From an uncultured Prevotellaceae bacterium (GTDB taxonomy: Bacteria; Bacteroidota; Bacteroidia; Bacteroidales; Muribaculaceae), in contig CAJLWM010000002.1 in the NCBI GenBank assembly GCA_905210415.1, positions 12,842 to 76,841 of the forward strand: DNA of 64,000 nt, read 5' to 3'. The position numbers were made by a program, and so were the translations under genes. How positions within the stretch are numbered: position 1 is the stretch's first letter; each line of letters opens with the position of its first letter. The notes beneath the pieces were generated by a model. The model searched no databases, was not told where the DNA came from, and worked only from the letters and a program-made list of their open reading frames with translations. Positions 34,783 to 43,509 of the stretch are shown here, in pieces.

Positions 34783-37422
34783 TCAGCACTTGCCAGTGAG
34801 TATTTTTTTGATTTCGTTGAGTTTGTTGAGGGCTTCCACCGGAGTGAGGTTGTTGATGTCGGCGCCGAGAATCTCGTCGCGCACTTGGCAGAGCACAGGG
34901 TCGTCGAGCTGGAAGAACGATAGTTGCATACCGCTTTCCACCTTCGATTGAGGCACGTTGCTCATATTGATGTCGTTGGAGTGGTCTTCCTCAAGTTGCT
35001 TCAGCACTTGGTCGGCTCGTTTGATGATTACCTGAGGCATACCAGCCAGTTTGGCAACGTGAATACCGAAGCTGTGTTCGCTGCCTCCTTTCACCAGTTT
35101 GCGCACGAAAATCACCTTGCCTGCAATCTCCTTCACCGACACGTTGTAGTTGACTATACGGTGAAACGATTTCTCCATCTCGTTGAGTTCGTGGTAGTGT
35201 GTGGCAAACAGAGTCTTAGGGTGACAACGGCTGTGTTCGTGCAGATATTCCACAATCGACCAGGCGATAGAAATGCCGTCGTAGGTGCTTGTGCCACGAC
35301 CCAACTCGTCGAAAAGCACGAGGCTGCGCTCGCTGATGTTGTTGAGGATGCTTGCCGCCTCGGTCATTTCCACCATAAAGGTAGACTCGCCGAGTGAGAT
35401 GTTGTCGCTTGCGCCCACGCGAGTGAAAATCTTGTCTACGATGCCTATTTTAGCCGCTTGTGCCGGTACATAGCATCCTATCTGAGCCATCAGCACAATG
35501 AGGGCTGTTTGGCGCAGCAGAGCCGATTTACCCGACATGTTAGGACCAGTGATCATGATTATCTGTTGGTCGTCGTTGCCGAGGTGTATGCTGTTGCTGA
35601 TGTATCGCTCGTTGATAGGCAATTGCTTCTCAATCACAGGGTGGCGGCCCTCGGTGATGTCAATCACGAGCGAATCGTTGAGCTCTGGGCGGTTGTATTT
35701 GTTCTCGATAGCCACGCGAGTGAACGATAGCAGGCAGTCGAGGTGAGAAACCAGGTTGGAATTGAGTTGGATAGCCGGTATATAGTCGGTGACGGCAGCC
35801 ACCAGTTCGTTGAATAGTCGGGTCTCAATCACGGCAATCTTTTCTTCTGCGCCGAGAATCTTCTCCTCATATTCTTTGAGTTCGGGAGTGATATATCGTT
35901 CGGCGCTCACCAGCGTCTGCTTGCGAATCCAATCCTCAGGCACCTTGTCCTTGTGAGTGTTGCGCACTTCTATGTAGTAGCCAAACACGTTGTTGAAGTC
36001 TATTTTCAGGCTTGGGATGCCAGTGCGTTCGCTTTCCGACTGCTGCATGCGCAGCAAGAAGTCTTTGCTTGAATGGCTGATGTGGCGCAATTCGTCGAGC
36101 TCGGCATTCACGCCAGGATTGATGAAGTTGCCACGAGCCAGCAGATTTGGGGCATCGGGATTGATTTCGCGAGCTATTCGGTCGCGAATGAGTTGGCAAG
36201 TGTTCATTTGCTCGCCGATGCCTTGCAGCACATCGTGGTTGCTTGCCGAGCAGAGGGCTTTGATAGGCTCGATAGCCGTGAGAGCCATGCGCAGTTGCAC
36301 CAGTTCGCGCGGAGTGATGCGACCCACAGCCACTTTTGAGATAAGGCGCTCAAGGTCGCCAATGGTTTCGAGTTGCTGCGTGAGCAATTCGCGTCCTTCC
36401 ACGTATTTGAAGAAATATTCCACCACGCTCAGCCGGCGGTTGATTTGCTCCACGTCTTTGAGAGGGAACAATATCCAGCGACGCAGCAATCGGGCGCCCA
36501 TAGGCGAGAGAGTGCGGTCGATTACCGATAGCAGGCTCTTGCCGTCTTCGCTCATGGCGTCGATGAGTTCGAGGTTGCGGATGGTGAATTTATCAAGGCG
36601 CACATATCGCTCAGCCTCGATGCGCGAGAGAGTGGTGATGTGGCTGATGTGAGTGTGCTGAGTGATGTCGAGATAGCAAAGTATAGCACCCGAAGCCACT
36701 ATGGCATTGTGCATAGTGTGAATGCCGAAGCCCTTGAGGTTTTTGGTCTCGAAGTGCTTTAGCAGGCGGTCGGTAGCCGTTTCTTCGGTGAAAATCCAGT
36801 CGTCGAGTTCAAAAGATAGATAGTTGGCGTTGAAGGTTTTGTTAAACAAGTCGCGTTTGCCTCGCTCCACCAGCACTTCCTTAGGCGAGAAGTTGCCAAG
36901 GAGTTTTTCCACATAGTCTTCAGTACCCTCGGCAGTGAGAAATTCGCCCGTACTGATGTCGAGAAACGCCACGCCCAACGCCTTTTTGCCGAAATATACG
37001 GCAGCGAGGAAGTTGTTTTCGCGCAGGTTGAGCACATTGTCGTTGATCGACACGCCCGGCGTCACCAGTTCGGTGATGCCGCGTTTCACGAGTTTCTTGG
37101 TGAGTTTAGGGTCCTCAAGTTGCTCACAGATAGCCACGCGCTTGCCGGCACGCACCAGTTTTGGCAGGTAAGTGTCGAGGGCATGGTGAGGGAAACCAGC
37201 CAGTTCCACACTTTGCGCCGAGCCGTTGGCACGTCGGGTGAGGGTAAGTCCAAGAATTTCAGATGCGGTGATGGCATCATCGCTGAATGTCTCGTAGAAG
37301 TCGCCTACACGAAACAGCAATACGGCATCGGGATGTTTGCCTTTCATCTCGATGTATTGTTTCATCAGCGGTGTTTCAACTATTTCTTTTGCCACGTTGT
37401 TTTCGTTTTTGCTTGTATCCAA
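34783..37422 (-). CDS. mutS: DNA mismatch repair protein MutS
   Basis: Full length (about 870-879 residues). The N-terminal mismatch-binding motif is [12 protein letters not shown] (Phe-x-Glu reads mispairs), followed by core and clamp domains and then the ATPase: Walker [10 protein letters not shown] (about 620-628) and [12 protein letters not shown] (about 700). It recognises mispaired bases and recruits MutL. There is no ATG before the family's conserved start: candidates are TTG at 37422 or, more like relatives, GTG at 37395 (giving [14 protein letters not shown]). A consensus TAACTTTG (37445-37452, minus strand) supplies a promoter. Confidence 0.95.
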   Translation of the reverse strand: MDTSKNENNVAKEIVETPLMKQYIEMKGKHPDAVLLFRVGDFYETFSDDAITASEILGLTLTRRANGSAQSVELAGFPHHALDTYLPKLVRAGKRVAICEQLEDPKLTKKLVKRGITELVTPGVSINDNVLNLRENNFLAAVYFGKKALGVAFLDISTGEFLTAEGTEDYVEKLLGNFSPKEVLVERGKRDLFNKTFNANYLSFELDDWIFTEETATDRLLKHFETKNLKGFGIHTMHNAIVASGAILCYLDITQHTHISHITTLSRIEAERYVRLDKFTIRNLELIDAMSEDGKSLLSVIDRTLSPMGARLLRRWILFPLKDVEQINRRLSVVEYFFKYVEGRELLTQQLETIGDLERLISKVAVGRITPRELVQLRMALTAIEPIKALCSASNHDVLQGIGEQMNTCQLIRDRIAREINPDAPNLLARGNFINPGVNAELDELRHISHSSKDFLLRMQQSESERTGIPSLKIDFNNVFGYYIEVRNTHKDKVPEDWIRKQTLVSAERYITPELKEYEEKILGAEEKIAVIETRLFNELVAAVTDYIPAIQLNSNLVSHLDCLLSFTRVAIENKYNRPELNDSLVIDITEGRHPVIEKQLPINERYISNSIHLGNDDQQIIMITGPNMSGKSALLRQTALIVLMAQIGCYVPAQAAKIGIVDKIFTRVGASDNISLGESTFMVEMTEAASILNNISERSLVLFDELGRGTSTYDGISIAWSIVEYLHEHSRCHPKTLFATHYHELNEMEKSFHRIVNYNVSVKEIAGKVIFVRKLVKGGSEHSFGIHVAKLAGMPQVIIKRADQVLKQLEEDHSNDINMSNVPQSKVESGMQLSFFQLDDPVLCQVRDEILGADINNLTPVEALNKLNEIKKILTGKC

Positions 37423-37444
37423 GTCGGTAATGACCGATGAACAA

Positions 37445-37452
37445 CAAAGTTA
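37445..37452 (-). promoter_or_regulatory. Probable -7 element of mutS
   Basis: Minus-strand TAACTTTG, an exact match to TAnnTTTG, 22 nt before the TTG codon and about 50 nt before the GTG codon. The longer leader mildly favours the GTG start. Confidence 0.5.
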
Positions 37453-37474
37453 GCAAAATTCCCACTATCGTGCA

Positions 37475-37520
37475 AGAAAAAACCACCCCCGCCGGCAACG
37501 AATTGGGCTGCTGGCGGGGG
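37475..37520 (-). terminator. Terminator of the leucine-rich-repeat gene
   Basis: A 12-bp GC-rich stem (CCCCCGCCGGCA 37486-37497 with TGCTGGCGGGGG 37509-37520, one G-T pair) is followed on the minus strand by TGGTTTTTTC. Strong rho-independent signal, 30 bp past the stop. Confidence 0.85.
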
Positions 37521-37548
37521 CAGAATTGATATCGTATTTCTGTGGGGA

Positions 37549-38725
37549 TTAGTTGACGAGGGTCTTGAACGACTTGCCAGCTGCTTTCACGATGAAGACG
37601 CCTGTGGATGGTGCTGTGATGCTCTTCTTGGTGCCGCGATAGAGCAGTTGGCCGTTGATGCCGTAGAGCTCTACCACGTCGGCAGCTTCAGCGCCTTCCA
37701 CGATGATTTCGCCGTTGTTGGCATACACCTTCAACGCATTGCTGGTGATTGCATCTACGCTTGTGAAGATTTCTGATTTCTTGAAGTGTTTCCAACCCTC
37801 AGCCGCTTTGTAGGTGTTAACGTAGCCTCCTGTCACGCGAAGTCGAGCGGTGTCGTAGGTGTTTTTGTCGAACACGTTGAGTCCGCCCACGTTTTTGTCG
37901 CAGGTGCTGTCGTAGTCGCAATTCATTGTCGGAGGAACAGGATTGAATGAATTCACTCGCTTTAGTCCTGTGCAGCCAGCGAATGCCTTGTCGCCAATGC
38001 TATTCACGCTGGTGCCTAATGATATCCACTCCAAAGAACTGCAACCAGCGAAAGCCGATTCGCCAATGGTGGTGACAGCGTCGGGGAACAATGCGTTTGG
38101 CAAACTAAAGCAACCTTCGAATGATGATTTGCCGATGGTTTTCACTTTCTCGCCGATAGTGAGTTGGGTTGCGCTCATGCAATACGCAAATGCGTAGTCG
38201 CCGATTGTGGTAACTTTCTCGCCGATAGTGAGTTGGGTTGCGCTCATGCAACCCATAAATGCGTGGTCGCCGATTGTGGTAACGTTCTCGGGGATGATGA
38301 TTTTAGACAGATTGGTTGCGGCAAACGATGCTTCGCCGATAGTATGCAAAGAGTCGCTATTGGTAAAATTGATGGTGGAAAGTTTGCTACATTGTGCGAA
38401 AGAGTAGTTGCCTGTGTGCTCTATTGGTGCTGTGATGGTTAGTTCTGTCACTTCCCCTAACTCATAGAACACGTAGTCGCCGATAGATGTGATGTCGCCA
38501 GAAATCACGATGGATGTTATTTGTTTTCTAAGACTTGGGAATGGCAATTTGGATTCTGTGGCATTAGGCATATCGCCAGTGCCGGTGATGGTGAGCACAC
38601 CGTTGTCGTCGAGAGTCCAAGGAAATGCCGCTGCCCAGAAGTTTGCCCGAAGTAGCCGCATTAGCTGTAAAACATGCAAATAAAGAGAGAGTAAATACAA
38701 ACAATACTTTTAAATTTTTAGCCAT
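37549..38725 (-). pseudogene. BspA-like leucine-rich-repeat surface protein, frameshifted near its start
   Basis: The main frame (383 codons) has 7-8 repeats of the TTIGDxAFxxC type (LRR_5) and a C-terminal T9SS-type A-like tail (VELYGINGQLLYRG...GVFIVKAAGKSFKTLVN). Its N-terminus lacks a proper signal. Another frame starts at ATG 38725 with a perfect signal peptide, MAKNLKVLFVFTLSLFACFT ending ANAATSG. The two frames must join between about 38625 and 38665 to give the usual ATSG...WTLDDNGVLTITGTG start. A one-base frameshift, an assembly error or phase-variable expression would explain it. Two adjacent repeats at 38159-38296 are a 69-bp tandem duplication. Confidence 0.8.
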
Positions 38726-38895
38726 AGCACTCTATTGTATTTTGTCGTCCGCAAAGTCCTCCAAAGCGGATATTTTTTTAATCATAAAAGGCGCGAGGAC
38801 TTATGCCGTAAGTAGGGCTGCACCTTTTCCGCAGTCTTGTTGGTCGGAGCAAATGCTATTGCCTACAGAGCGTGTGGCGAAGTGTTTGTTTCAAC

Positions 38896-39082
38896 TTAAA
38901 CCCAAATTGGTTATTAGGTCGTATATGTTATTTAAGACTACTTGAAGTCTTTCGTTTTTTATAAGGCATCTTTTGCGTGTTTTTAATTCGCAATAGCTTG
39001 CTATAACTCGTTAAAAAGCAAACAAAATCCGCACTTCTAAAATTAGAAATACATTCAAGTCCTAATAACCGAATTGGGTTAA
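38896..39082 (+). mobile_element. TTAA-bounded MITE-like repeat, copy 3
   Basis: 187 bp, same orientation as copy 1 and nearly 90% alike by eye in the core. TTAA at 38896-38899 and 39079-39082 bound inverted ends (ACCCAAATTGGTTATTAGG and CCTAATAACCGAATTGGGT). It lies in the 508-bp gap between the LRR gene and the GT11 gene; the rest of that gap shows no gene. Confidence 0.8.
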
Positions 39083-39233
39083 ATTTGGTCAGACTGACAG
39101 TGAATCTACTTAATATGGTTTTGGCGGCAAAAGTAGATAAAGTTGTGGACATAAGTGAAATAAATGCCGTGAAAAAATAGCGTAAATGTAACTGAAATGT
39201 CACAAAATATGTTCGAAGCGATATATCGTGCGC

Positions 39234-40055
39234 TTAGGTTACGGGAATTGCTGTCCAATAGATAGGAATCAGGTCGGTGGGTTTGTTGTCAGCATCGGCC
39301 GACCATCGCTGTGGCACAATCACAATCTTGTCGGGGTCGGGGTTGAGCCAAGCCGCCCACCACGAGGTGAGTGTGTTGGCGCAGATGATGTGGTTGCTGT
39401 GCAGCATAGCCTGCATAAGATCGAAATCAGAGAGATTGGCTGTGGAGACAAATATGCTGTCGTCGGGCAGCAACAATTGCTGCTTCACGAGTTCGGCATC
39501 GCTGGTAAACACCAGAAATTGCGCATCGGTGATATAGGTGCGAATGTTGGCTATCGCCCAGTTGTAGTAGTCGGTGGTGCAGGTGTTGCTTGGGCTTGTG
39601 GGTTGATGTATGTGCAGAGCCACAGTTTCGCGTCTGCCCTTGTGTGCAAGTATGCCCTTCGCGGCATCGCTCAATTGACATTCGGGCACGATAAATGCGC
39701 GGCTCACATCCTCGTTGGCAGCCTCGAAATAGCGTGGCGATGCCCACGAGCCTATGCAGAGGCCTTCGGTAGCATCAATCACGTCGCGCGCAAACACGCC
39801 AAATGTGTCGGTGATAACGTTGCCCTTGTCGGCCGTTTTGCCGAAAATTCCTTTCAGGCGGTCGCTAAGCGAGGTGCGAAAGGGAGCCACATCGTTGGCG
39901 GTAGCCTCGGTGTAGCCAGTGAGTGCGAATTGTGAGGCAATCCATTGCTTTGGGGTGAGAAGAGCCACATTGTCGCCTTGGTTTTTTAGGCGAAGATATA
40001 GCGCATATTGAAACATCTGCTCGCAGAGAGAGCCAAATATCTTAATGATTTTCAT
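39234..40055 (-). CDS. GT11-like (alpha-1,2-fucosyltransferase family) glycosyltransferase, divergent
   Basis: 273 residues. The N-terminus (IIKIFGSLCEQMFQYALYLRLK) and the C-terminal block (HIICANTLTSWWAAWLNPDPDKIVIVPQRW) match GT11 fucosyltransferases. The donor-binding motif, normally HxRRGD, reads ALHIHQPTSPS here, losing the conserved arginine. So either the donor differs or the enzyme is impaired. Probably cytoplasmic or membrane-associated and adds a sugar to an envelope glycan. It starts 3 bp after the methyltransferase stop. Confidence 0.75.
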   Translation of the reverse strand: MKIIKIFGSLCEQMFQYALYLRLKNQGDNVALLTPKQWIASQFALTGYTEATANDVAPFRTSLSDRLKGIFGKTADKGNVITDTFGVFARDVIDATEGLCIGSWASPRYFEAANEDVSRAFIVPECQLSDAAKGILAHKGRRETVALHIHQPTSPSNTCTTDYYNWAIANIRTYITDAQFLVFTSDAELVKQQLLLPDDSIFVSTANLSDFDLMQAMLHSNHIICANTLTSWWAAWLNPDPDKIVIVPQRWSADADNKPTDLIPIYWTAIPVT

Positions 40056-40058
40056 TGA

Positions 40059-40778
40059 TTATATCCAAATTGAGAAGTCTTGTCGAGGAAGCGATTGTCG
40101 GGCAACAAACACCGCAAGCCTATCGTTGCTAAACGACATGCCGTGCTGTGCATATTGGCGGCTGTCTTCCCACATCTGTCGCATAAGGCGGTCGTTGGCG
40201 ATGTTGCGGAAAATCACCACACCCTCGCTATCGAGGATTGAATTGACGAAGTATTGCAGTTGGCTGTAGTTGTCGACGTGCGAGATGCTGTTGATGACTA
40301 TAAACGGATGATCGTCGTCGGCAAGTGCTGCGGGATAGTCGGTGACGGCATTCACTATGCTGTTCAGATGGGTGATGCGGCTCTCAAACTGGGTGAAGAT
40401 GCCACTGGTGGCATCGCAGGTGAGGCTTGCCGGGTCGAAGAGCCACAGGTGGCTTTTGCTGTTCACCATTAGCGTGGTAGCAGCCGAGAGTCCGTAGTTT
40501 GAGCCAATCTGCAGCACGTTGAGCGGATTGAAATAGTTGACAATGCGGAAAAGCAACTTGGCATTGTGCAGCGACATGGGTCGCTTGCGTTTGCCGGTGT
40601 GCTTTATCGCCTGCTTGATGGCGGTGTGCAGATACTCTATGCTTTCGTAGGCATAGTAGTGATATTTTTGGCGCATCACGTTGGTGATGAAGTAGAAGGC
40701 AAACGGCGAGTGAACGCCGAAGCCCTTGCTTCGCCAGAAACGTTGCCACATAGTGAGGTGTTTAGAGAGGTTGTTCAT
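40059..40778 (-). CDS. Predicted class I methyltransferase-like protein
   Basis: 239 residues from the ATG at 40778 (MNNLSKHLTMWQRFWRSKGF); the frame upstream belongs to the previous gene and is ignored. NVLQIGSNYGLSAATTLM has the glycine-rich loop of a Rossmann SAM-binding fold, followed by HLWLFDPA, which would carry the acidic residue of motif II, and later VVIFRNIA. No substrate motif. The gene lies in a tight operon between YfhO (13 bp) and GT11 (3 bp), pointing to envelope glycan or lipid modification. Confidence 0.7.
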   Translation of the reverse strand: MNNLSKHLTMWQRFWRSKGFGVHSPFAFYFITNVMRQKYHYYAYESIEYLHTAIKQAIKHTGKRKRPMSLHNAKLLFRIVNYFNPLNVLQIGSNYGLSAATTLMVNSKSHLWLFDPASLTCDATSGIFTQFESRITHLNSIVNAVTDYPAALADDDHPFIVINSISHVDNYSQLQYFVNSILDSEGVVIFRNIANDRLMRQMWEDSRQYAQHGMSFSNDRLAVFVARQSLPRQDFSIWI

Positions 40779-40791
40779 AGTGCGGAGAGTG

Positions 40792-43281
40792 TTATTCGTT
40801 TTCGCTTTCTGACTTGCGCATACGGCGATAGATGTTGACGTTGAGGGCAACGAGCAGCGACAAATATATAAGCACGATGGCGATTGTTGCCACTGTGTCG
40901 GCTGTGCGCACGGTCTGTGGGTCGAACACAAACGAGATGGTGTGATGACCAGCAGGGATATTGAGAGCGCGAAGCACATAGTTGACACGACCGATTTCCA
41001 CTTCCTTGCCATCGATAGTGGCTTTCCATCCCCATGGGAAGTAAATCTCAGAGAATACAGCCACACCACCATTTTGCGATGTGGCGCTATATGTGAGGGC
41101 ATTAGGAGCGTAAGTGGTCTCGTAGATAGTGTCGCCGGCGGCTTTTGGTTTGGCATTGCCAAGCACCGATGAGAATTTACTGTCGGCCACGGCTTGTGTG
41201 GCTGTGTGCAGATTATTGAGTGCGCCCATTTCGGCAGCGGCACCGTCAACGTAGCTTAGGGTATCAACAAACCAAGCATTGCCCAGCGCGTCGGGGTTGA
41301 TCATCACCACGCTGTCGCTTTGGATGATATACTTGGTGTTGAGCATATTTATCACTTCTGGATTGCCCTTATTGATCTGGTGGTCGATAAGGTCTTGGTA
41401 GCGGGTGAGCTTAGCAGCGTGGTAGCCACCGATGCACTTGTGGAAGTATGATGGCATAGCCTCGCTGAAGTTGGCGATGTCAAATACGCGATAGTTTTGT
41501 GCAGTGTCGGCAAGTATCTGGCGGTCAACGGCACGAGGCTCGAAGCTCTCTACGGTGCCCATTGGTGCGGTAAACGAGTCGGTGTTGAGGTAGCGCTTGT
41601 TCACGGTGAATAGGTCGGCAAAGAGGATAATGGCAGTGGCAAGCGCTGCATAGCGGGCTTGTACCTTGTCCATAAGATATGCCCAAAGCACTACGCCACC
41701 CAGCACGAGGAAGATGAGCGAACGCAGAGCGTCGGCTGAAATCATCGACTTGCGGATTGATTCGATTGCCATGAATAGGCTTGGATATTGTTGCAGCAGA
41801 CCAGCCGAAACGAGTTGGTCGTATTCGCTGTCGCTATAGATGCTAAACACTGTTGGCACGAAGTAGATGAATAGGCAGATGGCGAGGCATGCTCCCATTG
41901 TGCCGAAGAAGGCGCGGCGATGCTCTTGCCACCAGCGTGGTGTGGTGAACATCTGCTGCAGCGTGAGCATAGCCAGTAGCGGCATGGTGAATTCGGCTAT
42001 CACCAATATGCTTGCCACAGTGCGGAACTTGTTGTACATTGGGAAGTAGTCGATCATCAGGTCGGTGAGCCACATCATGTTGCGGCCCCAAGCCAGAAGT
42101 ATCGAGAATATTGTCACAGCCAGCAATGCCCATTTCATATGGCCTTTGATGGTGACGCAGCCGAGCACGAATAGTGCAAAAATCAGGGCCCCCACATACA
42201 CAGGGCCGTTGGTCATAGGCTGATTGCCGAAGTATTGTGGAAATTGCGACATGAATTGATACTCTTGCATTGATATTTCGCCGCTGTTGAGCATCTGTTT
42301 AGCCATGTCGGTGTCGGTAAGAGGCAAGAAGCGATTGCTGCCTTTCTCAGGTTTGATAGTGGCGCCACCGTTCACGTTAGGCACGAGCAGAGTCATTGTC
42401 TCGGCTTTGCCATAGCTCCAAGCGGTGATATAGTCTTTGTCGAGTCCGCTTGCTGAGGCGTTGCTTGGATTGCCTGATGCTATCTCGCTGTGTCCGCCAC
42501 GCATGGTTTCCTTAGAATACTTGAGTGTGCTATAGAGGTTAGGTGCATTGGCAGCCACGGCAAGCAGGGCAGCCACGGCGAGAGCGCCAGTGGCGGTGAG
42601 CCATTGCTTCACGGTCTTATTGCGGATGGCTGTGGCAAGGTAGGCAAGCGCCATAGCCACTATCACGAATGCGAAGTAATAGGTCATCTGCACGTGGTTT
42701 GATGCCAATTGTATGGCGGCAAAGAGTGCAGCTACGGCACTACCGGTGAGTATGCGTCCGCGATAAGCCCACACGATGCCGGCTATTGTAGGTGGAATGT
42801 AGGCCAGGGTGACGTATTTCCAGATATGGCCTGCGCCGATGAGGATGAAGAAGTAGCTTGAGAAGGCATAGGCTATTGCGCCCATCACGGCGATATACCA
42901 TTTCACATCAAATGAGAGCATCAGGATGAAAAATCCCACCATCATGATAAACACCAGATTGACAGGAGAAGGGAAGCCTAAGCCCATCACCTTGTTGACC
43001 CACGATAGCAGCGAACTGCTCTCGTATGACGGGGTGATTTGAAATGTAGGCATACCAGAGAATAGCGAGTTGGTCCAACGCGACACTTCGCCAGAGGTGG
43101 CCTCGAATGCCTTCACTTCTTGACCGTTGGCAATGCCTTGGGTCACGTCGTGCTGGCGGAGCACGTTGCCTGTAACGTCATCGGGGTAGAAATAAATCCA
43201 TGAGATTGCTGCGAATGCAACGATTGAAATTATTAGGGTGATTATAGAGTGCCAACTCTTATTTGTGATAGTTTTTGCCAT
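40792..43281 (-). CDS. YfhO-family membrane protein
   Basis: 829 residues from ATG 43281; a TTG two codons earlier is a less likely start. About 12-13 membrane helices, a large extracytoplasmic loop near the N-terminus with VTQGIANGQEVKAFEATSGE, and a soluble beta-rich C-terminal part with FSEIYFPWGWKATIDGKEV, typical of YfhO. These GT-C-fold-like proteins are thought to transfer sugars from lipid carriers to cell-wall polymers. First gene of the YfhO-methyltransferase-GT11 operon. Confidence 0.88.
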   Translation of the reverse strand: MAKTITNKSWHSIITLIISIVAFAAISWIYFYPDDVTGNVLRQHDVTQGIANGQEVKAFEATSGEVSRWTNSLFSGMPTFQITPSYESSSLLSWVNKVMGLGFPSPVNLVFIMMVGFFILMLSFDVKWYIAVMGAIAYAFSSYFFILIGAGHIWKYVTLAYIPPTIAGIVWAYRGRILTGSAVAALFAAIQLASNHVQMTYYFAFVIVAMALAYLATAIRNKTVKQWLTATGALAVAALLAVAANAPNLYSTLKYSKETMRGGHSEIASGNPSNASASGLDKDYITAWSYGKAETMTLLVPNVNGGATIKPEKGSNRFLPLTDTDMAKQMLNSGEISMQEYQFMSQFPQYFGNQPMTNGPVYVGALIFALFVLGCVTIKGHMKWALLAVTIFSILLAWGRNMMWLTDLMIDYFPMYNKFRTVASILVIAEFTMPLLAMLTLQQMFTTPRWWQEHRRAFFGTMGACLAICLFIYFVPTVFSIYSDSEYDQLVSAGLLQQYPSLFMAIESIRKSMISADALRSLIFLVLGGVVLWAYLMDKVQARYAALATAIILFADLFTVNKRYLNTDSFTAPMGTVESFEPRAVDRQILADTAQNYRVFDIANFSEAMPSYFHKCIGGYHAAKLTRYQDLIDHQINKGNPEVINMLNTKYIIQSDSVVMINPDALGNAWFVDTLSYVDGAAAEMGALNNLHTATQAVADSKFSSVLGNAKPKAAGDTIYETTYAPNALTYSATSQNGGVAVFSEIYFPWGWKATIDGKEVEIGRVNYVLRALNIPAGHHTISFVFDPQTVRTADTVATIAIVLIYLSLLVALNVNIYRRMRKSESENE

Positions 43282-43295
43282 ATTCAATGTGTTGT

Positions 43296-43319
43296 GTGAA
43301 ATATTTCACCCCAAAATTA
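43296..43319 (-). promoter_or_regulatory. Promoter and palindromic operator candidate for the YfhO operon
   Basis: Minus-strand TAATTTTG (43319-43312) matches TAnnTTTG. Directly downstream is the perfect 14-bp palindrome GTGAAATATTTCAC (43296-43309), 15 bp before the ATG. A repressor site overlapping the transcription start is a reasonable reading. Confidence 0.45.
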
Positions 43320-43438
43320 CAAAATTCTCTGCGAATGATGAAATGCACGGTGCCATATAATCTGAAATCTGCACGTTTAGCCCGATTCCTAATTGACCGA
43401 TTCGGGCTCAGGCTTGTGTGGTAGGGCAGTGTGATAGA

Positions 43439-43476
43439 GAAAAAGGAGCAACGTGACGCTTTTGCCACGCTGCTCC
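43439..43476 (-). terminator. Terminator of the TonB-type barrel gene
   Basis: GGAGCA...CGTG pairs with CACG...TGCTCC (43445-43476); on the minus strand the stem ends in TTTTTC. It is about 35 bp past the stop of the 43510-46554 gene. Confidence 0.75.
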
Positions 43477-43509
43477 TTGGAGGGATATATTGTATTTGAA
43501 ATGGGTTGC

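Noticed and set aside
40779-41249. N-terminal extension of the methyltransferase-like protein
   Set aside because: This part overlaps the end of the YfhO gene in another frame and has no domain sense; ATG 40778 fits the 13-bp operon spacing.
43380-43412. Possible solo end of the TTAA repeat (CCTAATTGACCGATTCGGG)
   Set aside because: It resembles the inverted end but has an extra base and no TTAA or partner end. The AGCCCGA/TCGGGCT palindrome around it explains the likeness equally well.
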